Assembly: GCA_003278095.1 (NCBI GenBank)
Contig: QCHB01000001.1
Coordinates: 132,001 to 196,000 of the forward strand
Source: SAR116 cluster bacterium AG-390-L20
GTDB lineage: Bacteria; Pseudomonadota; Alphaproteobacteria; Puniceispirillales; Marisalimonadaceae
Direction of reading: 5' to 3'
DNA length: 64,000 bases
Part shown: positions 17,465 to 25,731 of the stretch, one piece after another
Layout: each line of letters opens with the position of its first letter
How positions within the stretch are numbered: position 1 is the first letter of the stretch
Notes under the pieces: model-generated
What the model was told of the DNA's origin: nothing
Database searches by the model: none
What the model saw: the letters and a program-made list of their open reading frames with translations, nothing else
Translations under genes and position numbers: made by a program

Positions 17465-18787
17465 ATGGTATCGATAACAAAATTGTTTGGTAGTTATGGA
17501 TCTAATTGTAAATTAGATAGCTTTAACGATGAAATGAGATTTTTTGCAAAAATGTCTATATTAGATTGGTGTGGTGTTGCGTATGCTGCAAAAAAAGAAC
17601 CGGTTTCTAAAATTGTTTCTGAAATGGTTAAAGAAGAAAATGGTGTTAACCAAGCAAGGGTAATTTCTACTGGCCATAAAGTTTCCTCCAGAGGAGCAGC
17701 CCTAGCTAATGGAGCAACAGGACATGCATTAGATTATGATGACACGCATTTTCTTTTTGTCGGCCATCCAACTTCCAGTGCATTACCAGCTGCTTTGGCA
17801 TTAGGTGAAGAATTAGATTCTTCGATTGAAGATATATTACTTGCCTATATGGCAGGAGTGGAGGTTTCAACGAGAATAGGACATATTTTAGGATACTCTC
17901 ATTATAATGCGGGTTTTCACCAAACCGCTACCAGTGGTTCGTTTGGTTCAACAATTGTTGCTTCAAAACTATTAGATTTGAATGAAGATCAAACAATAAA
18001 TGCTCTTGGATTAGTATCCACCAGAGCTTCAGGAATAAAATCTCAATTTGGAACTATGGGCAAACCATTTCATGCTGGAATGGCTGCATCAAATGGTATT
18101 GAAGCTGCTAAATTGTCAAAGCTTGGATTTGTATCAAAAGAAGATGGTATTGAATGTGATCAGGGTTTTTTCTTAACACACGGTTGGGATAAAAAAATTC
18201 CTCCTAGAGCTATAGAAAATTTAGGCACAGATTTTTTATTTCCTGAAATTAAATATAAGTTCCATGCATGTTGTCACGGCCTACACTCTTTCTTAGAGGC
18301 GCTGGATGAGATGAAATTAGAAAATAATTTCAACCCTGAAACAATAGAGGAGATTGAAATTGAGACTAACCCTTCATGGTTGAAAGTTTGTAATATTGAA
18401 GAACCAAAAACAGGCTTGGAATCAAAATTTTCTTATAAATTAACTGCAGCGATGTCTATTTATGGAAAAGATACGTCTAATTTAGATACATATAGCGATG
18501 AAATTTGTTTTGATGATAATTTAAATAATATTAGAGATAAAGTAAGAGTGATACCCAATGATAATTTAAGCAACACTCAATCTTTAATTTCAATTAAGGA
18601 TGGTTCTAGTAATGTCAAAAACAAACACGACTTGTCAGATAAAATTGAGAATAATATTCTTGAAACTAAAATTGTAAATAAGTCAGTTTCTTTACTTTCA
18701 GAGACCAAATCAAATCAAATTTCTAAAATATTAAACGCCCCTAATGAAAATAAAGTAGATGCTCTAGTTGATTGTTTGGTTAGCTAA
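17465..18787 (+). CDS. MmgE/PrpD family protein, copy 2
   Basis: The 440-residue protein has the family's NGATGHALDYDDTHFLFVGHPTS segment (about residues 78-100), GFHQTATSGSFGST, and MGKPFHAGMAASNG. The family includes 2-methylcitrate dehydratase and cis-aconitate decarboxylase (ACOD1/IRG1, the itaconate-forming enzyme). A strong AGGAGG ribosome site precedes the ATG and the stop shares one base with the start of the next CoA-transferase gene. Between a C5-acyl-CoA hydratase and a CoA-transferase, it may act on a C5 or C6 branched carboxylate. A PrpD-like gene also neighbours the Pseudomonas itaconate genes, as far as I recall. Confidence 0.85.
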   Translation: MVSITKLFGSYGSNCKLDSFNDEMRFFAKMSILDWCGVAYAAKKEPVSKIVSEMVKEENGVNQARVISTGHKVSSRGAALANGATGHALDYDDTHFLFVGHPTSSALPAALALGEELDSSIEDILLAYMAGVEVSTRIGHILGYSHYNAGFHQTATSGSFGSTIVASKLLDLNEDQTINALGLVSTRASGIKSQFGTMGKPFHAGMAASNGIEAAKLSKLGFVSKEDGIECDQGFFLTHGWDKKIPPRAIENLGTDFLFPEIKYKFHACCHGLHSFLEALDEMKLENNFNPETIEEIEIETNPSWLKVCNIEEPKTGLESKFSYKLTAAMSIYGKDTSNLDTYSDEICFDDNLNNIRDKVRVIPNDNLSNTQSLISIKDGSSNVKNKHDLSDKIENNILETKIVNKSVSLLSETKSNQISKILNAPNENKVDALVDCLVS

Positions 18788-19944
18788 TGATTGCACAAAA
18801 TTCATCTAAAGATCTAGAAGGTTTGTTGGTAGTAACAGTTGAACAAGCCGTTGCTGCTCCGTACACATCATGTAGACTAGCTGATGCAGGTGCTAGAGTA
18901 ATTAAAGTTGAAAGACCAGAGGGAGATTTTGCCAGGAATTATGATAGTAACGCACTTGGCAATAGTGCCTACTTTGTTTGGTTAAATAGGGGCAAAGAAT
19001 CAATTGCCTTAGATCTTAAAAATAAAGAAGATATGGTGGTTTTTGAAAATATTATTTCTAAATCAGATATTTTAATTCAAAACTTAGCCCCAGGTGCATT
19101 TGAACGTCTTGGTTTAGATTTAAAAGAATTAAGATTAAACTATCCTTCTTTAATTACATGTTCTATTTCTGGTTTTGGAGATGAAGGCCCTTATAAAAAT
19201 CAAAAAGCCTATGACATGTTAATACAAGCTGAAGCTGGAGTTATTGATATTACTGGTCTACCAGATAAAGAGGGATTTGACGGAAGAGCAAAAGTTGGTC
19301 CATCAGTTTGTGATATTTCTGCAGGTATGACCGCATATCAAGCAATTTTGCAAGCAATAATTAAAAGAAGTATAACTGGAAAAGGAAGACACATTTCAGT
19401 ATCAATGTTTAATTCACTCGCTGATTGGATGAACCCTTTTTATTTAGGTTATGTTTATAATCAAAAAACTCCTAAAAGAAATGGTATGACACACCCAATA
19501 ATTGTCCCATATGGAGCGTACACTTGTAATGACAAGCTAACTTTATTGATAGCAATCCAAAATGACCGTGAATGGGCCAATTTTTGTAAAATAGTGTTGG
19601 ATGATGAATTTATGGCAAATGATAATCGTTTTAAAACTAATTCCGATCGAGTGGCTAATAGAGAGCTAACAGAGAAAATTATTCAAGATAAATTTATGAA
19701 ATTTGAACGAGAAGAATTAATTAGAAAACTTGAAGAAGCTAGTGTTGCTTATGGAAGAATTTCTGATATGGAACAATTAAAAAACCATCCACAAAATAAC
19801 TTTCTAGAAATTGATACAAAAAATGGAAAGGTAAAAGTTTTAGGCCCTGGTGCTATACATGATAATTTTATACCAGATGTAAACAAAATGCCTGAATTAG
19901 ATGAGCATGGCAAAATGATTAGAACTGAATTTAGTTCTATATAA
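18787..19944 (+). CDS. CaiB/BaiF family (class III) CoA-transferase, C5-dicarboxylate cluster copy 1
   Basis: The 385-residue protein shows the class III fold (LLVVTVEQAVAAPYTSCRLADAGARVIKVERPEGDFARNYD), NLAPGAFERLGLDLKEL, and the catalytic Asp in AYDMLIQAEAGVIDITG (about residue 142). The YDxLIQAEAG form is shared with succinyl-CoA:dicarboxylate transferases such as itaconate, mesaconate and malate CoA-transferases. It would activate an imported dicarboxylate at the expense of succinyl-CoA or another thioester. Its start overlaps the preceding stop by one base, so the two genes are translationally coupled. The substrate is inferred from context only. Confidence 0.9.
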   Translation: MIAQNSSKDLEGLLVVTVEQAVAAPYTSCRLADAGARVIKVERPEGDFARNYDSNALGNSAYFVWLNRGKESIALDLKNKEDMVVFENIISKSDILIQNLAPGAFERLGLDLKELRLNYPSLITCSISGFGDEGPYKNQKAYDMLIQAEAGVIDITGLPDKEGFDGRAKVGPSVCDISAGMTAYQAILQAIIKRSITGKGRHISVSMFNSLADWMNPFYLGYVYNQKTPKRNGMTHPIIVPYGAYTCNDKLTLLIAIQNDREWANFCKIVLDDEFMANDNRFKTNSDRVANRELTEKIIQDKFMKFEREELIRKLEEASVAYGRISDMEQLKNHPQNNFLEIDTKNGKVKVLGPGAIHDNFIPDVNKMPELDEHGKMIRTEFSSI

Positions 19945-19968
19945 AATTATAAAAAATAGGAGTTTACT

Positions 19969-20781
19969 TTGAGAAGCATTTTATTTTTACCAACAGACAA
20001 AATTGAGAGATTACCTAAAGCTCTAGGATCTGGTGCGGACAAAGTAATTTTTGACTTAGAAGATGGTCTGGCTCACGATAAAAAAGCCCTTGGTAGATCT
20101 AATTTTGCTGATTTAGCAAATAGAAACTTTGATGGTCAACCGGACAAGTTTTTATTACGAATTAACGCCTTGGACACTAACGAATATCAAGATGATATAA
20201 ATATGTTAAAATCTCTATCAACTCTTCCTTATTCTATAGCCATCCCCAAAATAGAATCTGCCGATGAGTGTAGAACTTTTTTAAAAGACCTTGGAACTAA
20301 TATTTTAATATTACCACAGATAGAAACTCCACGGGGTATCGCAACAGTTGAGAGTTGGGATTGTTCTAATATAGAATTTTCTGGAATTGGATTTGGTTCA
20401 GCAGATTATTGCGCATCTACAGGTGGGGACATGGGCAAAGCTAGTTTAGCTTACGGTAGAGGTAAAATTATTAACGCCGCTGCTCTATACAATGCCGATG
20501 CCCTTGACGGTGTATGGTTAGATTTTAGAGATCCTGATGGTTGTAGAGAAGAAACCCAATATGTTAAAACTATGGGATTTAAAGGGCGGTTTGCTATTCA
20601 TCCAGATCAAATTAAACCGATTCATGATGCTTACAGACCGACAAGTCAAGAATTAGAATGGGCAAAGGGTGTTTTAGAAGAAGCTAAAACTGCAGGTACT
20701 GGAGCCTTCAAATATCAAGGCAAGATGGTTGACGCACCTGTATTAGCAGTAGCTAGACAGATTATATCAAGGGAGGATTAG
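19969..20781 (+). CDS. CitE-like lyase of the HpcH/HpaI family (probable citramalyl-CoA lyase)
   Basis: The 270-residue TIM-barrel protein begins RSILFLPTDKIERLPKAL and has the CitE-family acidic metal site in FDLEDGLAHDKK (Asp/Glu around 29-32), IETPRGIATVE (Glu about 119) and GSADYCASTGGDMG (Asp about 143). These Mg2+ enzymes cleave malyl-, citramalyl- or citryl-CoA-type thioesters. The length resembles CitE-like citramalyl-CoA lyases more than the longer Mcl-type malyl-CoA lyases. Expected products from citramalyl-CoA are acetyl-CoA and pyruvate. The start is TTG (19969) six bases after AGGAG. The next gene begins immediately after its stop. Confidence 0.87.
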   Translation: MRSILFLPTDKIERLPKALGSGADKVIFDLEDGLAHDKKALGRSNFADLANRNFDGQPDKFLLRINALDTNEYQDDINMLKSLSTLPYSIAIPKIESADECRTFLKDLGTNILILPQIETPRGIATVESWDCSNIEFSGIGFGSADYCASTGGDMGKASLAYGRGKIINAAALYNADALDGVWLDFRDPDGCREETQYVKTMGFKGRFAIHPDQIKPIHDAYRPTSQELEWAKGVLEEAKTAGTGAFKYQGKMVDAPVLAVARQIISRED

Positions 20782-21321
20782 ATGGATGATAACACATACG
20801 GAATTAGAAAAATAGGGGCACAAAGGTATAGAGAAGATCCAGGCAGATATTTTGAAGATTTTCAAGTTGGTGATGTTTACGAACATTGGCCAGGTAGAAC
20901 AGTAAGTGAAGCTGATAATATATGGTTTACCAACCTAACAATGAATACACACCCTATACATTTTGATGCAAATTATGCATCTAAGTCAGAATTTGGAAAA
21001 TATTTAGTAAACTCTGCCTTCACATTGGCTCTAGTAACTGGAATGTGTGTTAGCGGTACAAGTCAAAAAGCTATTGCTAATTTGGGATGGGAAGAAATTA
21101 AAATCCCAGCACCTGTATTTGTTGGAGATACTTTATATTCTGAAACAGAAGTCTTAGACAAAAGAGAATCAAAATCCAGACCAACTCAAGGTATTGTTAA
21201 GGTTAGACATATTGGGAAAAATCAAGATAAAGTTGTCATTATGGATATGGTTAGGTCTTTCCTTGTGGCTAAACGAGGGCATAGTGTTGTTGACAAAATT
21301 ATAGAAGAAACCGCTAATTAG
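20782..21321 (+). CDS. MaoC-family hotdog acyl-CoA hydratase
   Basis: The 179-residue single-hotdog protein has GRYFEDFQVGDVYEHWPGRTVSEAD, then NTHPIHFDANYA, where the Asn/His pair of the (R)-hydratase motif lies (about residues 55-60), and SAFTLALVTGMCV. The pattern resembles mesaconyl-CoA hydratase and itaconyl-CoA hydratase relatives (YFEDFxVG...GRTVTE). It probably adds water to an unsaturated C4- or C5-dicarboxylyl-CoA. The ATG directly follows the TAG of the lyase gene. It is the second hydratase of this cluster; the first (16589) is of the HTD2 type, so the two may act on different regioisomers. Confidence 0.88.
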   Translation: MDDNTYGIRKIGAQRYREDPGRYFEDFQVGDVYEHWPGRTVSEADNIWFTNLTMNTHPIHFDANYASKSEFGKYLVNSAFTLALVTGMCVSGTSQKAIANLGWEEIKIPAPVFVGDTLYSETEVLDKRESKSRPTQGIVKVRHIGKNQDKVVIMDMVRSFLVAKRGHSVVDKIIEETAN

Positions 21322-21333
21322 AGAGCAATATTA

Positions 21334-22539
21334 ATGAGTTTACCTTTATCTGGCGTTAAAGTAATTGCCTTTGAACAGTACGGTGCAGGTCCATTTGGAA
21401 CACAATATTTAGCGGATATGGGTGCAGACGTTATTAAAGTAGAGCCAGCAGGAACTAGCGGAGATTATTTGAGAGATATTGGCCCTTATTTCATAGATGG
21501 AGACAATAAGAATTCTGCATCCAGTATCTTTTTTCAAGCACTTAACAGAAACAAAAGAAGCATAACCTTGGATATATTAACCAAGGAAGGTAAAATTATA
21601 CTCCAGAAATTAGTAGAAAATGCTGATGCCGTTTGTAATAATTTAAGAGGTGATGTTCCAGAAAAACTTGGAATAACATATGAACAACTTAAGCCATTTA
21701 ATAAAGCTATTGTTGCTGCTCATTGTTCAGCATATGGAAGAGAAGGTCCTAGAAAAAATTGGCCTGGATATGATTATTTGATGCAGGCTGAGGCAGGTTA
21801 TTTTTCATTAACAGGTGAGCCGAGTGGACCACCAGCAAGATTTGGACTTTCAATTGTAGATTATATGTCAGGACTTACAATGTCTTTTGGTCTAGTCAGT
21901 GCTGTTTTATCAGCAAGATCCCATGGTCTAGGAAGAGACGTAGATGTAAACTTGTTTGACACAGCTATGTTTAATCAAAGCTACATGGCTGCTTGGACAT
22001 TAAATACAGAGTTTAAAAGTGAAAGATTAGATAGATCTGCTCATCCAATTTTAGTTCCATGTCAATTATATAAAACAAAAGATGGGTGGATTTATTTAAT
22101 GTGTAATAAGGAAAGCTTTTGGCCAATATTATGTAAAAAAATTGGTAGAGAAGATTTAAGTAAAGACCAAAGATTTGAAAACTTTGCTTGTAGACAAGAA
22201 AACCGAGACGAAATTACTAAAATTCTAGATAATGAATTAATGAAAAAAAACACATCAGATTGGTTGAAAGAATTTGGTGGGATAGTGCCAGCAGCGCCAA
22301 TCTTAGATTTAAAAGAATCTCTTGAAAATCCATTTTTACAAGATAGAAAAAATATACAACATCTAAAAACTAAACGTGGCGAAGATATAAGTTTATTGAA
22401 GACGCCAGTTCATTTATCAGATAGCAATTTTCGTGACAAAACTGCTCCAGAACTTGGTGATGATACGAATGACGTACTTGAGGAAATTGGTTTTAATAAA
22501 GAACAAATAAGTAATTTTACAAATAAAGGGATAATATAG
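21334..22539 (+). CDS. CaiB/BaiF family (class III) CoA-transferase, C5-dicarboxylate cluster copy 2
   Basis: This 401-residue class III CoA-transferase has GVKVIAFEQYGAGPFGTQYLADMGADVIKVEP, NLRGDVPEKLGITYEQL, and the catalytic Asp in GYDYLMQAEAGYFSLTG (about residue 151). Similar YDxLMQAxxG forms occur in succinyl-CoA-dependent dicarboxylate transferases and in formyl-CoA transferase relatives. It lies 12 bases after the MaoC gene and 111 bases before dctP. Having two different CoA-transferases in one cluster suggests two substrates or two steps, for example activation of an imported acid and intramolecular or product transfer. Confidence 0.9.
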   Translation: MSLPLSGVKVIAFEQYGAGPFGTQYLADMGADVIKVEPAGTSGDYLRDIGPYFIDGDNKNSASSIFFQALNRNKRSITLDILTKEGKIILQKLVENADAVCNNLRGDVPEKLGITYEQLKPFNKAIVAAHCSAYGREGPRKNWPGYDYLMQAEAGYFSLTGEPSGPPARFGLSIVDYMSGLTMSFGLVSAVLSARSHGLGRDVDVNLFDTAMFNQSYMAAWTLNTEFKSERLDRSAHPILVPCQLYKTKDGWIYLMCNKESFWPILCKKIGREDLSKDQRFENFACRQENRDEITKILDNELMKKNTSDWLKEFGGIVPAAPILDLKESLENPFLQDRKNIQHLKTKRGEDISLLKTPVHLSDSNFRDKTAPELGDDTNDVLEEIGFNKEQISNFTNKGII

Positions 22540-22650
22540 TTTAAATTACATAACATATTAATCAATTTCTTCTATTTCATCGCAATTAGGGGTTTACCTC
22601 ATTCATTTAAAGTTATAGTTTGTGATTCTAAATATTTGGAGGAAATTTTA

Positions 22651-23820
22651 ATGAAATTTACTAAACTATCACTTTTGGGCGCAGTTAGTGCTGTAGCTCT
22701 TACGTTTGCAGCTGGGACTAACCTAGCTATTGCAGACGGACATGCGGTTAAACCTATTAAAATGCGTTGGGCTTCAGACCACTCTGGTCCTCCCCACCCA
22801 GCTGCAATTGCGGAGATGTTTTTTGCTGAGCAAGTTGAGAAAAAAATTCCTGGAAGTAAAGTTCAAATTTATTGGGCTAAGTCTCTATACAATGTTCCAA
22901 AAGGAACTCAAGCCTTAACAAAAGGTAACCTAGAGATGATGACAGGCCAGTTTGGAAAAACTTCTAGTGTAGAGCCATATGCTAACACAATTGTTGGTGC
23001 AGGAAAGTTAACAACACCTGGTGCAATAAATGGTTTGGACGGAACAAAGACTTTTGCTCAATTGAAAAAAGTTTTTAACGATAAACACGGAATTACTATT
23101 TTTGGTTCTGGACACTTGAGTATGTATATGGGTGCTGGTGCTGTAAAAAGTAGAATGTTAGTTCCTGGTGACTTTGCTGGAAAGAAAGTAAGAAGTATGG
23201 GTCCGGCTGAAAATGCTTTGTTAGGCGCATTAGGTGCTAATCCGACCACAATGGCTTTTGGTGATGTTCCACCTGCTCTGCAAACAGGAGTTATTGATGG
23301 ATTGTTAACTAGTTTAGGTGGATTTAATGCCACTAAGGAGCAAGCCCCTTACTTTACAGTTGCAGGTATCAACGGAATCGTAGGTGACTACTACTGGATG
23401 GGTGCATCAAATAAATGGTGGTCTTCACTTGATAAAAAGCAACAAGCAGCTCTAACTGATATTATTATGAATGATTTTATACCTTATCAAAAGGCAATTA
23501 ACTTTTGTAATGATAAGAGATTGGTTGATAAGTTTAAGGTTACTGACAAAAGTGCCCCTGGTATTTATGTGATGAGTCCTGCTGAAGCTGGCGTATTACA
23601 GAAAAAAGAAGGTGGTGCTACAAATGAATGGATTAAAACTAAAGTTGACGCTACTGGTGATAAAATGGTTGACCAGTTTACAGCTGAAGCAAAGGCTTTA
23701 GTTGCAGCTAATCCTATGGGTTCAAGTAATCTAGAAAAAACTGACTGTACAGCGTTTGCCTCAGATTTTGCTAAATTTGCAAAGGGAACTGCTTTATATA
23801 AGAAAAAGTCTAGAAAATAA
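22651..23820 (+). CDS. dctP: TRAP transporter periplasmic substrate-binding protein DctP
   Basis: The 389-residue protein has a Sec signal (KFTKLSLLGAVSAVALTF, cleaved near ALA-type IADG, about residue 27) and the DctP fold. GKKVRSMGPAENALLGALG (from about 176) contains the conserved Arg that binds the ligand carboxylate, followed by TTMAFGDVPPALQTGVIDG. The start is ATG 22651 with GGAGG eight bases upstream (22638-22642); the in-frame TTG at 22636 lies within that site. Lying after the CoA-transferase and followed by dctQ and dctM, it probably delivers the acid that the upstream enzymes degrade. A hairpin follows the stop. Confidence 0.94.
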   Translation: MKFTKLSLLGAVSAVALTFAAGTNLAIADGHAVKPIKMRWASDHSGPPHPAAIAEMFFAEQVEKKIPGSKVQIYWAKSLYNVPKGTQALTKGNLEMMTGQFGKTSSVEPYANTIVGAGKLTTPGAINGLDGTKTFAQLKKVFNDKHGITIFGSGHLSMYMGAGAVKSRMLVPGDFAGKKVRSMGPAENALLGALGANPTTMAFGDVPPALQTGVIDGLLTSLGGFNATKEQAPYFTVAGINGIVGDYYWMGASNKWWSSLDKKQQAALTDIIMNDFIPYQKAINFCNDKRLVDKFKVTDKSAPGIYVMSPAEAGVLQKKEGGATNEWIKTKVDATGDKMVDQFTAEAKALVAANPMGSSNLEKTDCTAFASDFAKFAKGTALYKKKSRK

Positions 23821-23827
23821 TATATCA

Positions 23828-23856
23828 AAGAAGGTCTGACTTCGTCAGGCCTTCTT
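23828..23856 (+). terminator. stem-loop between dctP and dctQ
   Basis: Arms 23828-23840 and 23844-23856 pair over 13 positions with one G-U and a three-base loop (TTC). Only a short, weak T run follows, so it is probably a partial terminator or an RNA-stabilising hairpin. Such placement downstream of a binding-protein gene commonly gives more binding protein than membrane subunits. Confidence 0.8.
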
Positions 23857-23872
23857 GATTAGAATATTTATT

Positions 23873-24424
23873 ATGGACAGTTTTTATAACATTTCTCATA
23901 AAATACAAGATTTGATAACTTCGATTTTGGGAAGATGTTCTGCAATATTAATGATAGCTGTCACGCTTTTCGCACTAGCTGAAATTATTAGAAGATATAT
24001 TTTTGGTGTTGTTTTTGAATGGGGCCAAGATGCTGTGATTTACATGATGGTTTCTTCGGTTGCATTTTATATATGCGTTACCCAAATCAACAGGAGCCAT
24101 TTAGTTATGACTGCTGTTCTACAATTATTAAATGCTAAAGGGTTCCATCGAACTGTGGGCTTTTGTAAGATTTTTATCTCCATGTTTGTCTCAGTTTTTA
24201 CCGGATCTTTGACTTATACGGCTTATTCAACAATTGAGTACTCTATTCAAATTGGAGAAAGGACTGAGAGTTTGTTTTTCTATATGTGGCCATTTTACTT
24301 CATCTTGGCTATTGGAATGGGCCTAATGTCTCTAGTTGCTTTTCTACAATTTATAGAGGACGTGCATAGTTATATCAAAGGTGACCATTTTACGGCTACA
24401 GTTGAAGCGGCAACCGATGTATAA
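23873..24424 (+). CDS. dctQ: TRAP transporter small permease DctQ
   Basis: A 183-residue membrane protein with four hydrophobic helices (around residues 22-40, 49-65, 88-113 and 131-153), the layout of DctQ. The motif EIIRRYIFGVVFEWGQDAVIYMM is typical (ARY-F-...-W-EE in relatives). The ATG at 23873 is the best start; a TTG at 23855 lies inside the preceding hairpin and would add six residues. No clear ribosome site precedes either, so translation may depend on that of dctP or on the hairpin's shape. DctQ binds DctM in the inner membrane. Confidence 0.9.
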   Translation: MDSFYNISHKIQDLITSILGRCSAILMIAVTLFALAEIIRRYIFGVVFEWGQDAVIYMMVSSVAFYICVTQINRSHLVMTAVLQLLNAKGFHRTVGFCKIFISMFVSVFTGSLTYTAYSTIEYSIQIGERTESLFFYMWPFYFILAIGMGLMSLVAFLQFIEDVHSYIKGDHFTATVEAATDV

Positions 24425-24447
24425 CATAATTAATTTAGGAAATTAAA

Positions 24448-25731
24448 ATGTGGGCTCTTGGTGGATCTTTATTTACCCTTTTATTTGCAGGTGCTCCAAT
24501 TGGAATTGCCCTTGCTGGCGCTACAGCACTTTTAGTTTTATTTGATGACTTTTTAACATACAGCACACTATTTGAAGCTTTTTTTAGTTTTCTTACAAAA
24601 TATACATTAGTAGCAATACCATTTTTTATTTTTGCTGGGTTTTTAATGGAAAAAACAGGACTAGTAGCTGGTCTGTTTAGATTTGCTGATTCTGTAGTAG
24701 GATGGGTTCCTGGTGGATTTGCCTATGCCACTTTACTTGCAGCCGTTTTATTTGGAGCTATCTCAGGTTCTTCAACTGCTATGGCTGCTGCAATGAGTGT
24801 TATTGCATACCCTGAATTAATCAAAAGAGGCTATCCTAAATGGATGGCGGCAGGTGTAATAGCTTCGGCTGGTGGTATTGCTCTTCTAATACCTCCAAGT
24901 ATTACTCTTATTTTATTTGGAGTAATTACAGAAATGTCTATAGTTGACTTATTTTTTGCCGGCATTATCCCTGGTATAATGCTCGCTATTAGTGACGCTG
25001 TAATTATAGTAAGTGTCTCCCTGTTTATAAAATTACCAAGAGGTAAATTTGATTTATGTGAGGTATGGCGTTCTTTTAAGGATGCTGTTCCTGCTCTGCT
25101 AATGCCAGTAATTATTCTTGGAGGTTTATATGGTGGCTTGTTCACTCCTACAGAAGCGGGAGCAGCAGCGGCTAGTTATGCTCTCTTTTATGGATTAATT
25201 TTTAAACGCAAAACATTCGTTAAAGAGTTAATGCCCACAACCCTTAGAACAATGAACTTAACAGCAGTTGTTTTCTTTTTATTAGGTTGTGTGGGTATTT
25301 TCCAATTTTATCTTGCCAATATGGGTTGGCCGCAAATGATCGCAGAATGGGCTGGCGAACTAGGATTAACTCGTTTAGGCTTTTTATTTGCTTTGATGGG
25401 ATCTTTGTTGTTTTTATCAATGTTTTTAACGGGCGTAGCTATTTTGGTATTAACTGTTCCTATTTACTTTCCTGTAGCATTAGCACTTGGTGTAGACCCG
25501 ATCCATCTCGGAATACTAACTGCTCTTTGTATAGAGATTGGTAGTGTAATTCCTCCAGTTGGTTTAAATTTGTTTGCTGTAAGTGGTGTCACTGGTTTAC
25601 CAGTAACTACAGTTATAAAAGGCTCATTCCCCTTTTGTATTTCTGATACGTGCGTTTTAATTATTGTACTTTTATTTCCTGCATTAGCTTTAACACTGCC
25701 AGAGCTTTTAGTGGTATCTCACTTTAAGTAG
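24448..25731 (+). CDS. dctM: TRAP transporter large permease DctM
   Basis: The 427-residue protein is hydrophobic throughout, with about twelve membrane segments. Recognisable DctM motifs are IPFFIFAGFLMEKTGL, ATLLAAVLFGAISGSSTAMAAAMS (about residues 92-115), GGIALLIPPSITLILFGVIT, and GLFTPTEAGAAAASYALFYGL. It forms the Na+-coupled transport channel that receives ligand from DctP. AGGAA precedes the ATG. The 3' end overlaps the convergent amidase gene by 13 bases, the deepest overlap in the window. Confidence 0.95.
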   Translation: MWALGGSLFTLLFAGAPIGIALAGATALLVLFDDFLTYSTLFEAFFSFLTKYTLVAIPFFIFAGFLMEKTGLVAGLFRFADSVVGWVPGGFAYATLLAAVLFGAISGSSTAMAAAMSVIAYPELIKRGYPKWMAAGVIASAGGIALLIPPSITLILFGVITEMSIVDLFFAGIIPGIMLAISDAVIIVSVSLFIKLPRGKFDLCEVWRSFKDAVPALLMPVIILGGLYGGLFTPTEAGAAAASYALFYGLIFKRKTFVKELMPTTLRTMNLTAVVFFLLGCVGIFQFYLANMGWPQMIAEWAGELGLTRLGFLFALMGSLLFLSMFLTGVAILVLTVPIYFPVALALGVDPIHLGILTALCIEIGSVIPPVGLNLFAVSGVTGLPVTTVIKGSFPFCISDTCVLIIVLLFPALALTLPELLVVSHFK

